Positions 35,242 through 44,507 are shown, counted from the first letter of the stretch. The stretch is 64,000 bases of DNA from Streptomyces sulphureus DSM 40104 (GCF_000381025.1 NZ_KB905828.1:1-64000), one strand, 5' to 3'. Numbers and translations: made by a program. The notes: a model not told the origin generated them from the letters alone.

Positions 35242-36443
35242 ACGCCTCGGGTGCCGAGCTCCGGAACCCTGGCGCCGCAGCGGACGCCGGGGTTCTGGAG
35301 ACGCTCCTCGCCGGCCTGGCCCGGGAGGAGTTCGCCGGCGACGTATGGTCGCGCAGACCGCTCCTCGCACGTCGGGCGAGCGAGTTCTCCGGCCTCTTCT
35401 CCGCCGACGCCGTCGACGAGTTGGTCTCCCGACGCGGACTGCGTACGCCGTTCCTCCGCGTCGCCAAGGACGGGGCCACGCTCCCCGAGGCGTCGTTCAC
35501 CTCGGCCGGAGGCGTCGGCGCCACGATCGCCGACCAGCTCGACGACACCGCCCTGTGGCGCCAGTTCGCCGACGGCGCCACGCTCACCCTGCAGGCCCTG
35601 CACCGCACGTGGGGACCGGTCGCGGACTTCGCCGCCAGGTTGAGCACGGAGCTGGGACACCCGGTGCAGGCCAACGCCTACGTCACCCCGCCGCAGAGCC
35701 GGGGCTTCGACGACCACTACGACGTCCACGACGTCTTCGTCCTGCAGGTCGAGGGGACCAAGCGCTGGCTCGTCCACGAGCCGGTACACCCCGACCCGCT
35801 CCGTGACCAGCCCTGGACCGACTTCCGCTCGGCCGTGGCCGAAGCCGCGAAGGAGAAGCCCGACCTCGACGCGGTGCTCGAGCCGGGCGACGTCCTCTAC
35901 CTGCCGCGCGGCTGGCTGCACGCCGCGCAGGCGCAGGGCGAGGTCTCGATCCACCTGACGCTGGGCGTCCACAACTGGACGCGCTACGCGCTGGCCGAAC
36001 AGCTCACGCACTCCGCCCTCGCGCTGCTGCGCGAGGAGCCCTGGATGCGCGGCACGCTGCCGCTCGGCGTGGCCGAGCCGGAAGACGAGATCGACAGTGT
36101 GCGCGAACACCTGCTCGCCGCCGTGCGCGAGGCCGAGGCCGCTCCCCGCTTCCACCGGACGCGGCGCCACCAGGGCCGCCCCGCGCCGCTGGGGCCGCTG
36201 GCCCAGCTCGCGGCCGTCGACGGCCTCGGCCCCGAGTCGCCGGTCCGACTCCGTGAGGCGTTGGAGCCGCGGTGGGAGGGCACCCGCCTGACCACTCGCG
36301 CCGGTTGGCTCGACTTCTCCGAGGACGACGTGCCCGCCGTGACCCGCCTGCTCGACGGTGCGGAACGCACCGCCGGTGAACTCGGCGTCGCCCTCGTCGA
36401 GAGACTGCTGCGCGCGGGCGTGCTCGTACCCGCCGGACGGTGA
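35238..36443 (+). CDS. JmjC/cupin Fe(II)-2OG oxygenase (RoxA/NO66-like)
   Basis: A 401-residue protein with a JmjC fold (PF08007 type). The iron triad is visible: His 160 and Asp 162 in DDHYDVHDVFVLQV and His 228 in LPRGWLHAA. A C-terminal winged-helix-like part (about 300-401) resembles that of ribosomal oxygenases. Relatives hydroxylate His or Arg of ribosomal proteins. Here the TTG start overlaps the stop of the repeat peptide, so the peptide is the likely substrate; a free ribosomal oxygenase role is the alternative. Cytosolic, using 2-oxoglutarate and O2. Confidence 0.87.
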   Translation: MNASGAELRNPGAAADAGVLETLLAGLAREEFAGDVWSRRPLLARRASEFSGLFSADAVDELVSRRGLRTPFLRVAKDGATLPEASFTSAGGVGATIADQLDDTALWRQFADGATLTLQALHRTWGPVADFAARLSTELGHPVQANAYVTPPQSRGFDDHYDVHDVFVLQVEGTKRWLVHEPVHPDPLRDQPWTDFRSAVAEAAKEKPDLDAVLEPGDVLYLPRGWLHAAQAQGEVSIHLTLGVHNWTRYALAEQLTHSALALLREEPWMRGTLPLGVAEPEDEIDSVREHLLAAVREAEAAPRFHRTRRHQGRPAPLGPLAQLAAVDGLGPESPVRLREALEPRWEGTRLTTRAGWLDFSEDDVPAVTRLLDGAERTAGELGVALVERLLRAGVLVPAGR

Positions 36444-36453
36444 CTCCGCCGCG

Positions 36454-37350
36454 TTGACTGCCACCGAGCGCTTCTTCTGCGCCGAAGCCGCCCGCGTCCG
36501 CGGCGACCTGCTGGCGGGCACCGCGCCGTACGGCCGCACGTGGGTGCTCGTCGAGTACCGGGGCGGCTGGCCGGTGAACGGCTTCGACGGTCTCGACCTC
36601 GATCCCGGCACCAAGGCACTCGTGTTCTCGGCGGCTCAGGCGGTGAGGGCACGGGTGCTGCTGATCAGACGACACGGAAGCGGCAGGTCGCACGGCCCGA
36701 GGCGCTGGGCCGTCCTGCACCACGAGACCTCGGGCGCCCACCGCCAGCAGTGGGGGGTGTGGAACCGTGACGAGGACCTGGCGCAGATTGCCGAAGCCCT
36801 CGGTGCCCCCGGAGACCTCGGGCGGCCCCCTGTTGTCCTCGTCTGTACGCACGGGAAGCACGACGTCTGCTGCGCCGTGCGCGGACGGCCCGTGGGGCGC
36901 GCCCTGAGCGAGCGCCGACCGGACCAGGTGTGGGAGTGCACGCACGTCGGCGGTGACCGGTTCGCCGCCAACGTGGTCGTCGTACCCGACGGTGTGTACT
37001 ACGGCGGCCTCGACGCCGGATCAGCCCTCGTGACGGTGGAAGAGCACCTGGCCGACCGTGTCCACGCGGAGCACCTGCGCGGATACACCGATCTCCGCCC
37101 GCCTCAGCAAGCCGCCGTCGCGGCCGTGCTGCGGCGCTTCGGGCCGGCCGGCCGCCACGAGTACGCGGTCGCCGAGACGTCCCGAGTCAGTGGCGACCGC
37201 TGGTCGGTCCGCGTCACGGGCAGCCGGCCTTCGACCGACTTCGACGTCGACGTGCGGAGCCACCGCGCACCGCCGCGTCAGTTGACCTGCCGCGGGTTGC
37301 GGACGAGTGCGGCCGTCGTCCATGTCGCCACCTCGGTCCGGCCCCGCTGA
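36454..37350 (+). CDS. sucrase/ferredoxin-like protein
   Basis: About 298 residues with a thioredoxin-like ferredoxin fold (PF06999 type). The cofactor region is LVCTHGKHDVCCAVRGRPVG (129-148), followed by WECTHVGGDRFAANVVVVPDG (split here at about 160-180) and YYGGLD. Cys 131, Cys 139/140 and His 164 are candidate [2Fe-2S] ligands, as in Apd1-type proteins. It could feed electrons to the JmjC oxygenase or to another step. The TTG at 36454, eleven bases after the oxygenase stop, is the best start but lacks a strong ribosome-binding site. Confidence 0.8.
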   Translation: MTATERFFCAEAARVRGDLLAGTAPYGRTWVLVEYRGGWPVNGFDGLDLDPGTKALVFSAAQAVRARVLLIRRHGSGRSHGPRRWAVLHHETSGAHRQQWGVWNRDEDLAQIAEALGAPGDLGRPPVVLVCTHGKHDVCCAVRGRPVGRALSERRPDQVWECTHVGGDRFAANVVVVPDGVYYGGLDAGSALVTVEEHLADRVHAEHLRGYTDLRPPQQAAVAAVLRRFGPAGRHEYAVAETSRVSGDRWSVRVTGSRPSTDFDVDVRSHRAPPRQLTCRGLRTSAAVVHVATSVRPR

Positions 37351-37360
37351 AGGGCGGGGT

Positions 37361-37837
37361 TCACCGAGGGCACGCCCGCTCGCTCCCGGACGACGCGACG
37401 GCATAGGTGACGAGCCCGTAGACGAGGTGCGGCACCGCGTCCGAAGCCCAGTCCTTCGCCGACCAGTCCTTCGGATCGCTGACGCCCAGCTTCGCCATGG
37501 GAAGGTCGGTCGCGGCCATCGCCAAGGCACCGGTGACCGCACCACCCAGCCACCACGGCATACGCACGCCCGCGGACCGCAGCAGCGAGACGGCCACGCC
37601 CGTGCCGCAGCCGACGGCGATACCGGACAGGGCGCCGAGGCCGGTGAGCCGGTTCTCCCGGATGTCGCCCGAACCGGGGACCGAACGCCCCGCCGCCTGG
37701 GCGAGCTTCTCCACGACCTGGCTCGGAGCGCCGCTGGCGCCTCTGCCCCGCCGCACCATGTCGGTGTAGGTCACGGCGTTCAGCACGGTCGTCCCTGCGG
37801 CACCGGCCACGCCACCTCGTAGAAGGTTCTCAAGCAT
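37361..37837 (-). CDS. small Gly/Ala-rich membrane protein, unknown
   Basis: A 158-residue protein with hydrophobic stretches at about 7-25, 75-95, 100-118 and 138-150 (WWLGGAVTGALAMAATDLP). A Lys/Asp segment (DPKDWSAKDW) precedes the last one. It is convergent with the sucrase/ferredoxin-like gene (10-bp gap). ATG 37837 is chosen because sequence upstream is Arg-rich shadow. Family not recognised. Confidence 0.65.
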   Translation of the reverse strand: MLENLLRGGVAGAAGTTVLNAVTYTDMVRRGRGASGAPSQVVEKLAQAAGRSVPGSGDIRENRLTGLGALSGIAVGCGTGVAVSLLRSAGVRMPWWLGGAVTGALAMAATDLPMAKLGVSDPKDWSAKDWASDAVPHLVYGLVTYAVASSGSERACPR

Positions 37838-38240
37838 GCAGGCTTCGGTTCCCGATGTGCGGTGCTGCTGAAACCCCCGGAGACGGCGAGCACTTCGGCG
37901 TACGCGCCGGGCCGGTCCCATCGGTGGCTGACGCGTCTGCATCCGAGCCCGGGGTGAACCTGCGCGAGCAGCACACTGCTTACCGCCCCGGCCGCGGGCT
38001 CCCGCGGCGCCCGGCTCCGCGGGCGGTTACGAACCGGCACCACCTCGATGAACGCCCTGGAGACGGGGCTGCTGCTCCGTACCACGGTGCTGCTCAAGCC
38101 GAGCTCCGCTTCCCTTTTCGGCATCGCCCGGCACCCCAGCGGTCTTCGGACCCGACGACGCCGTCACCATCCGCTCCCCGCGGCAGCGCACCGCCACGCT
38201 CTCGGGCCCGCCGCCCCGCAGGACGACGGGCCCGAGGCGG
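37838..38240. other. gap between two leftward genes
   Basis: About 400 bases. It should hold the promoter of the membrane-protein gene and the end of the MHS operon. Open frames on both strands are short and Arg-rich; I see no supported gene. Confidence 0.45.
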
Positions 38241-39572
38241 CTACCCGACGTTCGCCGGCGGGGACGAACGCGCGTCGCCCTCCCCGTCGTCGGCCTCCAG
38301 GCTGCGGTGCACCGTCTCCGGCCCCATGGCCAGGGCGATCAGGGTGATCACCGACAGCAGCCCCATGTAGGCGACGATCGGCCACCAGTGGCCGGCCCAG
38401 GCGTACAGCGCGGTGGCGATGAAGGGCGACAGCCCACCCGCGATGACGGAGCCGACCTCGCGGGAGAAGGCGAAGCCGGTGAGCCGGAACTCCGTGTCGA
38501 AGAGCTCCGCGTACCAGGCCGCCTGCGGGGAGAGCATCGCCGGGTAGAGCAGCCCGAGCCCGACGATGAACGCGCCGACCACCGCGCCCGTGCTGCTCGT
38601 CCCCACGAGGAGGAAGAACGGGACGAGCCACAGCAGCGAGACGCCGGCACCCAGTGCGTAGACCGGCCGTCGGCCCACCCGGTCCGAGAGCCAGCCGTAG
38701 AGCGGGACCATCGGAAGTTGCACGACGGAGGCGGCCATCACTGCGGTGAGGGCGAGGGAGTCGCCGAGGTCGAGCGTCGTGGAGACGTACGAGACCCCGA
38801 ACACCGGGAAGAGGTAGGCGAACCCGTTCTCGCCCATCCTCGTGCCGACGACGATGAAGAAGCTCCGCGGGTGCCGCCGCAGCGCGTCGAAGAGGGTCGC
38901 CTGCTGCGGACGCTGCTGCTCCTTGGCGTTCTCGAACGCCTCCGGTTCCTCGACGCGCTGCCGCACGAGGTATCCCACACCCACGCAGACGGCACCGAGG
39001 AGGAACGGAATGCGCCAGCCCCACGACTGGAAGGCGTCGTCCGGCATCAGCATGAAGAGCGCGAACACCCCGTTGGCCAGGAGCGTTCCGAGCGCGAAGC
39101 CGAGCGGGGCCGCGGAGCCGACCAGCCCGCGCCGCTTCGGTTCCGCGTGTTCGACGGAGAGCACGACGGCACCCGCGTACTCACCGCCGGCCCCGAATCC
39201 CTGGACGAGCCGCAGCACGACGAGCAGCGCGGGCGCGGCGGCGCCGATGGTCTCGTACGTCGGCAGGACGCCTATCGCCGTGGTGGCGCCGCCCATCAGC
39301 AGCAGCGTCAGGACGAGCACTTTCTTCCGCCCGACGCGGTCCCCGAGCCGCCCGAGCACGAGCCCGCCCACCGGGCGTGCGACGAACCCGACGGCGTACG
39401 TGGCCAGCGCGGCGAGGGTGCCGACGACCGGGTTCCCCGAGGGGAAGAAGAGGGTGTTGAGGACGATGGCGGCCGCCGTGCCGTAGATGATGAAGTCGTA
39501 CCACTCGAGTACGGTGCCGACGAGCGCGGCGGCGGCTGCACGTCCGGACTGGGGCGTTCTGGTCGAGGGCAT
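38241..39572 (-). CDS. MHS-family MFS transporter
   Basis: A 443-residue, twelve-helix symporter. The hallmark LEWYDFIIYG follows a short N-terminus, and GRLGDRVGRKKVL is the loop 2-3 motif. GFGAGGEYAGA and EPKRRGLVGS follow. It shares its layout with the transporter at 5020, and both are linked to an FAD oxidoreductase. The ATG overlaps the dehydratase stop by one base (TGATG), so the two are co-translated. The substrate is probably the sugar acid or hydroxy acid handled by that dehydratase. Confidence 0.87.
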   Translation of the reverse strand: MPSTRTPQSGRAAAAALVGTVLEWYDFIIYGTAAAIVLNTLFFPSGNPVVGTLAALATYAVGFVARPVGGLVLGRLGDRVGRKKVLVLTLLLMGGATTAIGVLPTYETIGAAAPALLVVLRLVQGFGAGGEYAGAVVLSVEHAEPKRRGLVGSAAPLGFALGTLLANGVFALFMLMPDDAFQSWGWRIPFLLGAVCVGVGYLVRQRVEEPEAFENAKEQQRPQQATLFDALRRHPRSFFIVVGTRMGENGFAYLFPVFGVSYVSTTLDLGDSLALTAVMAASVVQLPMVPLYGWLSDRVGRRPVYALGAGVSLLWLVPFFLLVGTSSTGAVVGAFIVGLGLLYPAMLSPQAAWYAELFDTEFRLTGFAFSREVGSVIAGGLSPFIATALYAWAGHWWPIVAYMGLLSVITLIALAMGPETVHRSLEADDGEGDARSSPPANVG

Positions 39573-41305
39573 CACTGGTCCTCCGTGTTCTGCGGTGCCG
39601 CTCTGCGGAGCACGGCGCCCTGCTGCACCGGGCCGACGAGAGCCGCGTACTGCCCGAGCCACCCCCGCTCCAGGTCCGGACGGCCGGCGGTCACCGGCGT
39701 CCCGTTCCGGAGGGGGGAGACGTCGACGAGCCGGGCGTCCAGGTCGATGCTGACGGTGTCGCCGGGGCGCACGCCGGCGAGCGGCCCGCCGTCCGCCGCC
39801 TCCGGCATCACCTGACCGACCACCAACCCGTGGTTGAGGCCCGAGAGTTCGCCATCGGTGACCACGGCGACCTGCCCGGCGAGCCCGGCCCCGTTGAGGG
39901 CGGCCACGAAGCTCGCGGCGAACACGGTGCCGGGGCCGCCGCGGGGACCCATGCCGCGCAGCACGATGACGTCACCGGGCCGGATCTCGCCCTCCCCGAG
40001 GGCATTGATCGCCTCTTCCTCGGTGGCGAAGACGTTGGCCGCGCCCGAGAACCGGCGCCGTGCCGTCCCGGCTCCGGCCACCTTGACGATGGCGCCGTCC
40101 GGGGCGAGGGAGCCGCGCATGATGAGCAGCCCCGGCTCGTCGTTGACGGGTTCTTCGAGACGGTGCAGCACTTCGCCGTCGGCTGCCGGGGCGCGCTCGG
40201 CAAGGGCGCCGACGGTCTCGCCTGACACGGTGAGCGCGTCGCGGTGCAGCCTGGGCAGGAGGGTGCGCAGCACCGTCCGCACGCCGCCGACCCGGTCGAG
40301 GTCCCACACCTGGTGCGCACCGTTGGGCCGGATCGCGGCGAGCTGCACCGCGTCGCGCCCCTTCTCCTCGAAAGCCGCCACCACGTCCATCCCGAGGTCC
40401 GCCTCGTTGGCCACGGCCGCGAGGTGGCGGACGCAGTTGACGGAGCCACCGAGCGCGAGCGCGACCTCGATGGCGTTCTCGATCGCCTCTCGGGTGAGGA
40501 CCTGCCGTGCGGTGAGGCCGCTCGCCACCATCTCGACGATGCGGGCACCCGCCTCGGCCGCCTTGGTGCGCATCGGCGCGGAGTCGGCACGGGTGGGGGC
40601 GGAGCCCGGCATCGTCATGCCGAGGGCCTCGGCGAGGACGTGCATGGTGTTCGCGGTGGCGAGGCCGGCGCAGACACCCGGGCCCTGGATCGCCGAGTCG
40701 GCGAGCCGCCCGAGCTCCTCGGTGGTCATGCTCCCCGACTTCACCGCGCCGACGGACTCGTAGACGGTGTCGATGTCCACCGAGCACCCGGCACGGCGAC
40801 CGCCCTGCTGGTACCCGCCGACGACGAGGATCGAGGGGATGTCGAGACGGGCGGACGCCATGAGGTGCGCAGGCGTCGTCTTGTCGCAGGAGGAGAGGCA
40901 GACCATGCCGTCGAGCACGGCACCCTCGACGGCCGCCTCGACGTCGTTGACGATCAGGTCCCGCGTGGGCATCAGATACCGCGCCTTGCGCCCCGCGCTG
41001 GTGACGAAGTCGCTCGGCGCGACGGTGCGGATCTCCAGGGGCAGCCCGCCCGCCTCCCAGATCGCCTCGGAGACGAGGTCGGCGATCCCGTCCAGGTGTG
41101 CGAAGCAAACGGACAGCTTCGAGGAGGTGTTGACGACCGCGATCTTCGGCCGTCCCTGGTCCTTGAGAGCGTGCCCCATCGCGGTCCACTGCGCCCTGCG
41201 CACCGCCCACCGCGTGCTCCCCGGCGCGAACTCACTGCGCAGCCGGCCGGGTTCGCCCCGGTCCTCGTCCGGCAGCAGGGGGCGCCGGGTTCCGTCTTCG
41301 GACAT
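39572..41305 (-). CDS. IlvD/Edd-family Fe-S dehydratase
   Basis: A 577-residue dehydratase. Cluster-binding Cys candidates are Cys 67 (SVCFAHLD), Cys 140 (SSCDKTTPAHLM) and Cys 212 (GPGVCAG). GGYQQGGRR and a C-terminal VTDGELSGLNHGLVVG domain complete the family pattern. Members dehydrate dihydroxy acids (branched-chain synthesis) or sugar acids such as gluconate and pentonates. Linkage to an MHS transporter, an FAD oxidoreductase and a GntR regulator indicates sugar-acid catabolism, not amino-acid synthesis. Confidence 0.88.
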   Translation of the reverse strand: MSEDGTRRPLLPDEDRGEPGRLRSEFAPGSTRWAVRRAQWTAMGHALKDQGRPKIAVVNTSSKLSVCFAHLDGIADLVSEAIWEAGGLPLEIRTVAPSDFVTSAGRKARYLMPTRDLIVNDVEAAVEGAVLDGMVCLSSCDKTTPAHLMASARLDIPSILVVGGYQQGGRRAGCSVDIDTVYESVGAVKSGSMTTEELGRLADSAIQGPGVCAGLATANTMHVLAEALGMTMPGSAPTRADSAPMRTKAAEAGARIVEMVASGLTARQVLTREAIENAIEVALALGGSVNCVRHLAAVANEADLGMDVVAAFEEKGRDAVQLAAIRPNGAHQVWDLDRVGGVRTVLRTLLPRLHRDALTVSGETVGALAERAPAADGEVLHRLEEPVNDEPGLLIMRGSLAPDGAIVKVAGAGTARRRFSGAANVFATEEEAINALGEGEIRPGDVIVLRGMGPRGGPGTVFAASFVAALNGAGLAGQVAVVTDGELSGLNHGLVVGQVMPEAADGGPLAGVRPGDTVSIDLDARLVDVSPLRNGTPVTAGRPDLERGWLGQYAALVGPVQQGAVLRRAAPQNTEDQ

Positions 41306-41367
41306 GGTGCTCGGCCTCTCCTCGTTCTCGGTTCGACTGCCGACCCGGCGGACTTCTCGACGGCCCG

Positions 41368-42741
41368 TCACAGCGCGCTCCCCGCGGCACGCATCCGCTC
41401 CCGCACGTCGGAACCGCGGATGTCCCGGTACCGCGCCTCCTCCTCGAGGGAGATGAGGGTCGCCACGGCCGCCGCGTGCCCGTACTCGAAGCACTGGGCG
41501 GTGACCCGGGCGGAGGCGAGCGCCTCGTGCTCGGCGCTCAGGCAGCGCCCGGCCGCGATGACGTGCTCGCCGGCACGGGGTACGAGGGCGTGGTAGGGCA
41601 CCTCGTAGTAGTCGTCGTAGAGCCACTGGAGCTTCGGCCGATCGCCGTTGTGCAGCTCGATCGGCCAGGCGGAGCGGACCACGCCGTCGGGACGCTTGCG
41701 GCACTCGACGACGTCGTCGTTGCGCAGCGTCTCCACCCCGAGGATGCTGCGGGTCTGCCGGATACCGACCTCGACCCCGGTGTCCACCACGAAGGAATCG
41801 GCGCAGCCGGGCACGTTCCTGGCCAGGAAGTCGGCGTAGGCCCGCACCTGTTGGCGTCCGTACACCTCGGCCTCGGTGAAGTCCTCCGGGTCGATGACGT
41901 TGAGCATCCTGCCGTCGCGCCCGGTCAACCGCGTGGCGTTCACGAGGAGTTCGCCCGGGCGGGGCGTGCGGAACATCCATATCTTCGAACGCGGCAGGTC
42001 GGCCCCTTTGTCACGGGCCTCTTCGATGGCCGCGGAGACCTCAGGGGCGCAGATCGTGTCGGGCCCGTAGAACGACTCGTACGCGGCCATGTCGACGTTG
42101 CCGAGCCGGAAGAACATCGTCGGGTTCTGGATGACGCCCTCGTCGCCGAAGACGGTGGGCGCACCGGTGCGCGCGACGACGGCGGCGTCCCCCGAGGCGT
42201 CGATCACCCGTCGGGCGCGCACGACGGAGCGTCCGGCGTTGGATTCGATCACCACGCCCCTGAGCGTCTCCCCGTCGAGGACCGGCGCGAGCACACCGGC
42301 GTGGAAGAGGACCCGGACCCCGGCGGCCTCCAGGAGCGCGTCGGCGGTCTCCCGCCAGACCAGGGGGTCGTGCGCGTCGGTGAAGGTCTTGCCGTAGAGC
42401 TGCGGCGCGGTGAGGCCGCCCCGGCTACGCAGCTCCTTCCGGAACCGCTCGGTGAACCCGTACACGAGCTGCTCGGGGGCGACAGGCTCCGGCGCGGAGC
42501 GGTACAGGCCGCAGATGGTGCCGGACATCCCCGCCACGGCAGCGCCGCCCGCGAAACCGTACTTCTCGACGAGGAGCACGCTCCGCCCCTGCTCGGCCGC
42601 GACGGTGGCCGCCGCCACCCCTGCCGCTCCGGCGCCCACGACCACGACGTCCACCTCGCACAGGACGGGCAGTGCGGCGATGTCGAGGTCGCTCGTGTCC
42701 AGGCGCCAGGAGGCGAACTCGGGCTGTGATGTGTGACTCAT
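41368..42741 (-). CDS. FAD-dependent oxidoreductase (PF12831-like)
   Basis: A 457-residue flavoprotein related to the one at 6328. GAGAAG (36-41) forms the FAD Rossmann site. GFAGGAAVAGMSG, the middle DASGDAAVVARTG and the C-terminal AAGRCLSAEHEALASARV complete the family pattern. It probably oxidises a hydroxy acid linked to the dehydratase pathway. No ribosome-binding site is visible; a -10/-35 pair directly upstream suggests a leaderless transcript. Divergent from the GntR gene. Confidence 0.82.
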   Translation of the reverse strand: MSHTSQPEFASWRLDTSDLDIAALPVLCEVDVVVVGAGAAGVAAATVAAEQGRSVLLVEKYGFAGGAAVAGMSGTICGLYRSAPEPVAPEQLVYGFTERFRKELRSRGGLTAPQLYGKTFTDAHDPLVWRETADALLEAAGVRVLFHAGVLAPVLDGETLRGVVIESNAGRSVVRARRVIDASGDAAVVARTGAPTVFGDEGVIQNPTMFFRLGNVDMAAYESFYGPDTICAPEVSAAIEEARDKGADLPRSKIWMFRTPRPGELLVNATRLTGRDGRMLNVIDPEDFTEAEVYGRQQVRAYADFLARNVPGCADSFVVDTGVEVGIRQTRSILGVETLRNDDVVECRKRPDGVVRSAWPIELHNGDRPKLQWLYDDYYEVPYHALVPRAGEHVIAAGRCLSAEHEALASARVTAQCFEYGHAAAVATLISLEEEARYRDIRGSDVRERMRAAGSAL

Positions 42742-42777
42742 ATATCAGTTGTACATGGCTAGGATGCTATGTGTCCA
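42742..42777 (-). promoter_or_regulatory. candidate leaderless promoter
   Basis: On the minus strand, TGGACA (42772-42777) and TACAAC (42748-42753) are spaced by 18 bases. Six bases after the -10 comes the ATG at 42741. The start codon has no Shine-Dalgarno sequence, consistent with transcription starting at or near the A of ATG. The region overlaps the GntR promoter on the other strand. Confidence 0.5.
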
Positions 42778-42817
42778 GACAAGACGACGAGCTGATTTAT
42801 GGCAGGGAGGGCGCGGC

Positions 42818-43483
42818 GTGCAGCGGGAGCCGAACAAGGCCGACCAGGCGTACGACATGCTCGAGGACATGATCACTTTCCAGGAGCTGGCCCCCGGTCA
42901 GCTCCTGTCGGAAGCGATGCTCATGGAGCTCACCGGACTGGGGCGCACACCCGTACGCGAGGCCCTCCAGCGCCTCTCCCGGGAGCGCATGGTCGAGATC
43001 CTGCCGCGCCGCGGGGTGTTCGTGGCCACCACGACCATCGAGGAGCACTTCCGCCTCCTGGAGCTGCGCCGCTCCCTGGAGGACCTCGCGGTCCGGCTGG
43101 CGACGTTCCGCGCGGAGACCCGGCAGAAGGAGTCGATGCTCGAACTGAGCAGTGCGCTCGACGAGTTCGAGGGGGACGACGCCCGGGCCTTCGGAACCCT
43201 GCTGAAGCAGGCCCACGAGTTGGTCTCCACGGCAGCGCACAACGACTACCTCCAACTGGCCATGGCGCCGCTCCAGGCCCTCTCCCGCCGCTTCTGGTTC
43301 GCCCACCTCCCCGACACCGCCCAACACCTGGCCCAGGCGGCGCGGTTGCACGGCGCCATCCTCCGCGGCGTCGCGCACGGCGACGAGAAGGACGCCGTGT
43401 CGGCGTCCCGACGACTCAACGACTACCTGATCGACGTCACCTACCGGGCCCTCGGCGCCCCGAAGCAGCACGAGGCCGAGTAG
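42818..43483 (+). CDS. GntR-family regulator, FadR subfamily
   Basis: A 221-residue regulator with a winged HTH (about 10-75; LLSEAMLMELTGLGRTPVRE) and an FCD effector domain (about 85-215). LLKQAHELV and HGAILRGVAHGD carry possible metal ligands. It is divergent from the FAD oxidoreductase, dehydratase and transporter operon and most likely represses it. GTG start with GGAGGG upstream. It is distinct in sequence from the GntR protein at 29785. Confidence 0.88.
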   Translation: MQREPNKADQAYDMLEDMITFQELAPGQLLSEAMLMELTGLGRTPVREALQRLSRERMVEILPRRGVFVATTTIEEHFRLLELRRSLEDLAVRLATFRAETRQKESMLELSSALDEFEGDDARAFGTLLKQAHELVSTAAHNDYLQLAMAPLQALSRRFWFAHLPDTAQHLAQAARLHGAILRGVAHGDEKDAVSASRRLNDYLIDVTYRALGAPKQHEAE

Positions 43484-43544
43484 CCCCGCCCGTACATCCG
43501 GAGGCAGGGCACAAGCGCCTTCCCGCCCGGGGCGATTCCGAGCG

Positions 43545-44507
43545 TCAGGGACGGGCCGTCTCCGCGCCGGAGGGCATCTCGTCCGGCTGCGTGCCGAGTT
43601 GGCCGGCGAGCCACGTGGCGACGAGGGCGAGGAGTTCGGGGTCGACCGGGTCGCGGAGGAGGCGGCCGTAGGAGCGGAGGGTGTGGCGGCCGGGGTCGCG
43701 GCGCAGCACGTGGGTGAGGTCCGGGACGCGGTGGATCTCGGTGGGGCCCTGGGTGAGGCGCCGGATCTCGTCGAGGTCGTCGGGGTCCACCTGGAGGTCC
43801 TTCTCGCCCGTGACGGCGAGGACGGGGGCGCGGACGGCTTCGAGGTCGGCGCGGGTGTCGTGGGCGAGGTTCTCGCGCATCCAGCGGGCGTTGAGGGGGA
43901 AGCCCGCCAGGCGCGCCACGTCGGTGCGGGTCTTTCGGATGTGGGCGAGGAATCGGTTGCCCAAGGCGCCGAGCGGGCGCCGGAGCAGTCGCACGGGGGC
44001 GGGGAGCCCTTGGACGACCGAGCGGGCCTGCCAGCGCAGGGCGTCCTCACCGAGGCGGGCGTATCCGGCCAACAGGACCGCTGCCCGCACGTCCTCCTGC
44101 CCGGCGACGGCCATCGCGTGGAGGGCGCCTTCGCTGTGGCCGACGACGCCGACCGCGTCGGAGCGTACGTCGGGGTGCTCGGCGAGGGCGCGTACCGCGG
44201 TGGCCGCGTCGCGGCCGTTGTCGGTGAAGCCGCTCGCGCGCCAGGCACCTGGGGTCTCGCCGACGCCGCGGCGGTCGTAGCGGAGTGTGGCTATGCCTTT
44301 CGACGCGAGGGCGTCGGCGAGGGGTCGGCCGAGGTCCACGGGCACCTTCGGCGTGTTCCCCTCGCGGTCGAGCGGGCCCGAGCCGTGCAGGAGCAGGACG
44401 GCGGGGTGCGGGCCCGCGGTGTCCGGCAGGGTCAGGGTGCCGGCCAGGGGTGTCCCATCGTCCGCGGTGACCGTCATCGCTGCGTCGGGCAAAGTTCCGC
44501 CTTTCAT
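43545..44507 (-). CDS. alpha/beta-hydrolase
   Basis: About 320 residues. It has the oxyanion motif LLLHGSGPLDREGN, the nucleophile GHSEGALHAM, an acid candidate in TGEKDLQVDPDD and the His in DLTHVLRRDP, a full catalytic triad. The N-terminal beta-sheet extension (TVTADDGTPLAGTLTLPD) is like that of S9-like or acyl-ester hydrolases. The start is uncertain among ATG codons at 44507, 44516 and 44534. Divergent from the HTH gene, which probably regulates it. Confidence 0.85.
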   Translation of the reverse strand: MKGGTLPDAAMTVTADDGTPLAGTLTLPDTAGPHPAVLLLHGSGPLDREGNTPKVPVDLGRPLADALASKGIATLRYDRRGVGETPGAWRASGFTDNGRDAATAVRALAEHPDVRSDAVGVVGHSEGALHAMAVAGQEDVRAAVLLAGYARLGEDALRWQARSVVQGLPAPVRLLRRPLGALGNRFLAHIRKTRTDVARLAGFPLNARWMRENLAHDTRADLEAVRAPVLAVTGEKDLQVDPDDLDEIRRLTQGPTEIHRVPDLTHVLRRDPGRHTLRSYGRLLRDPVDPELLALVATWLAGQLGTQPDEMPSGAETARP

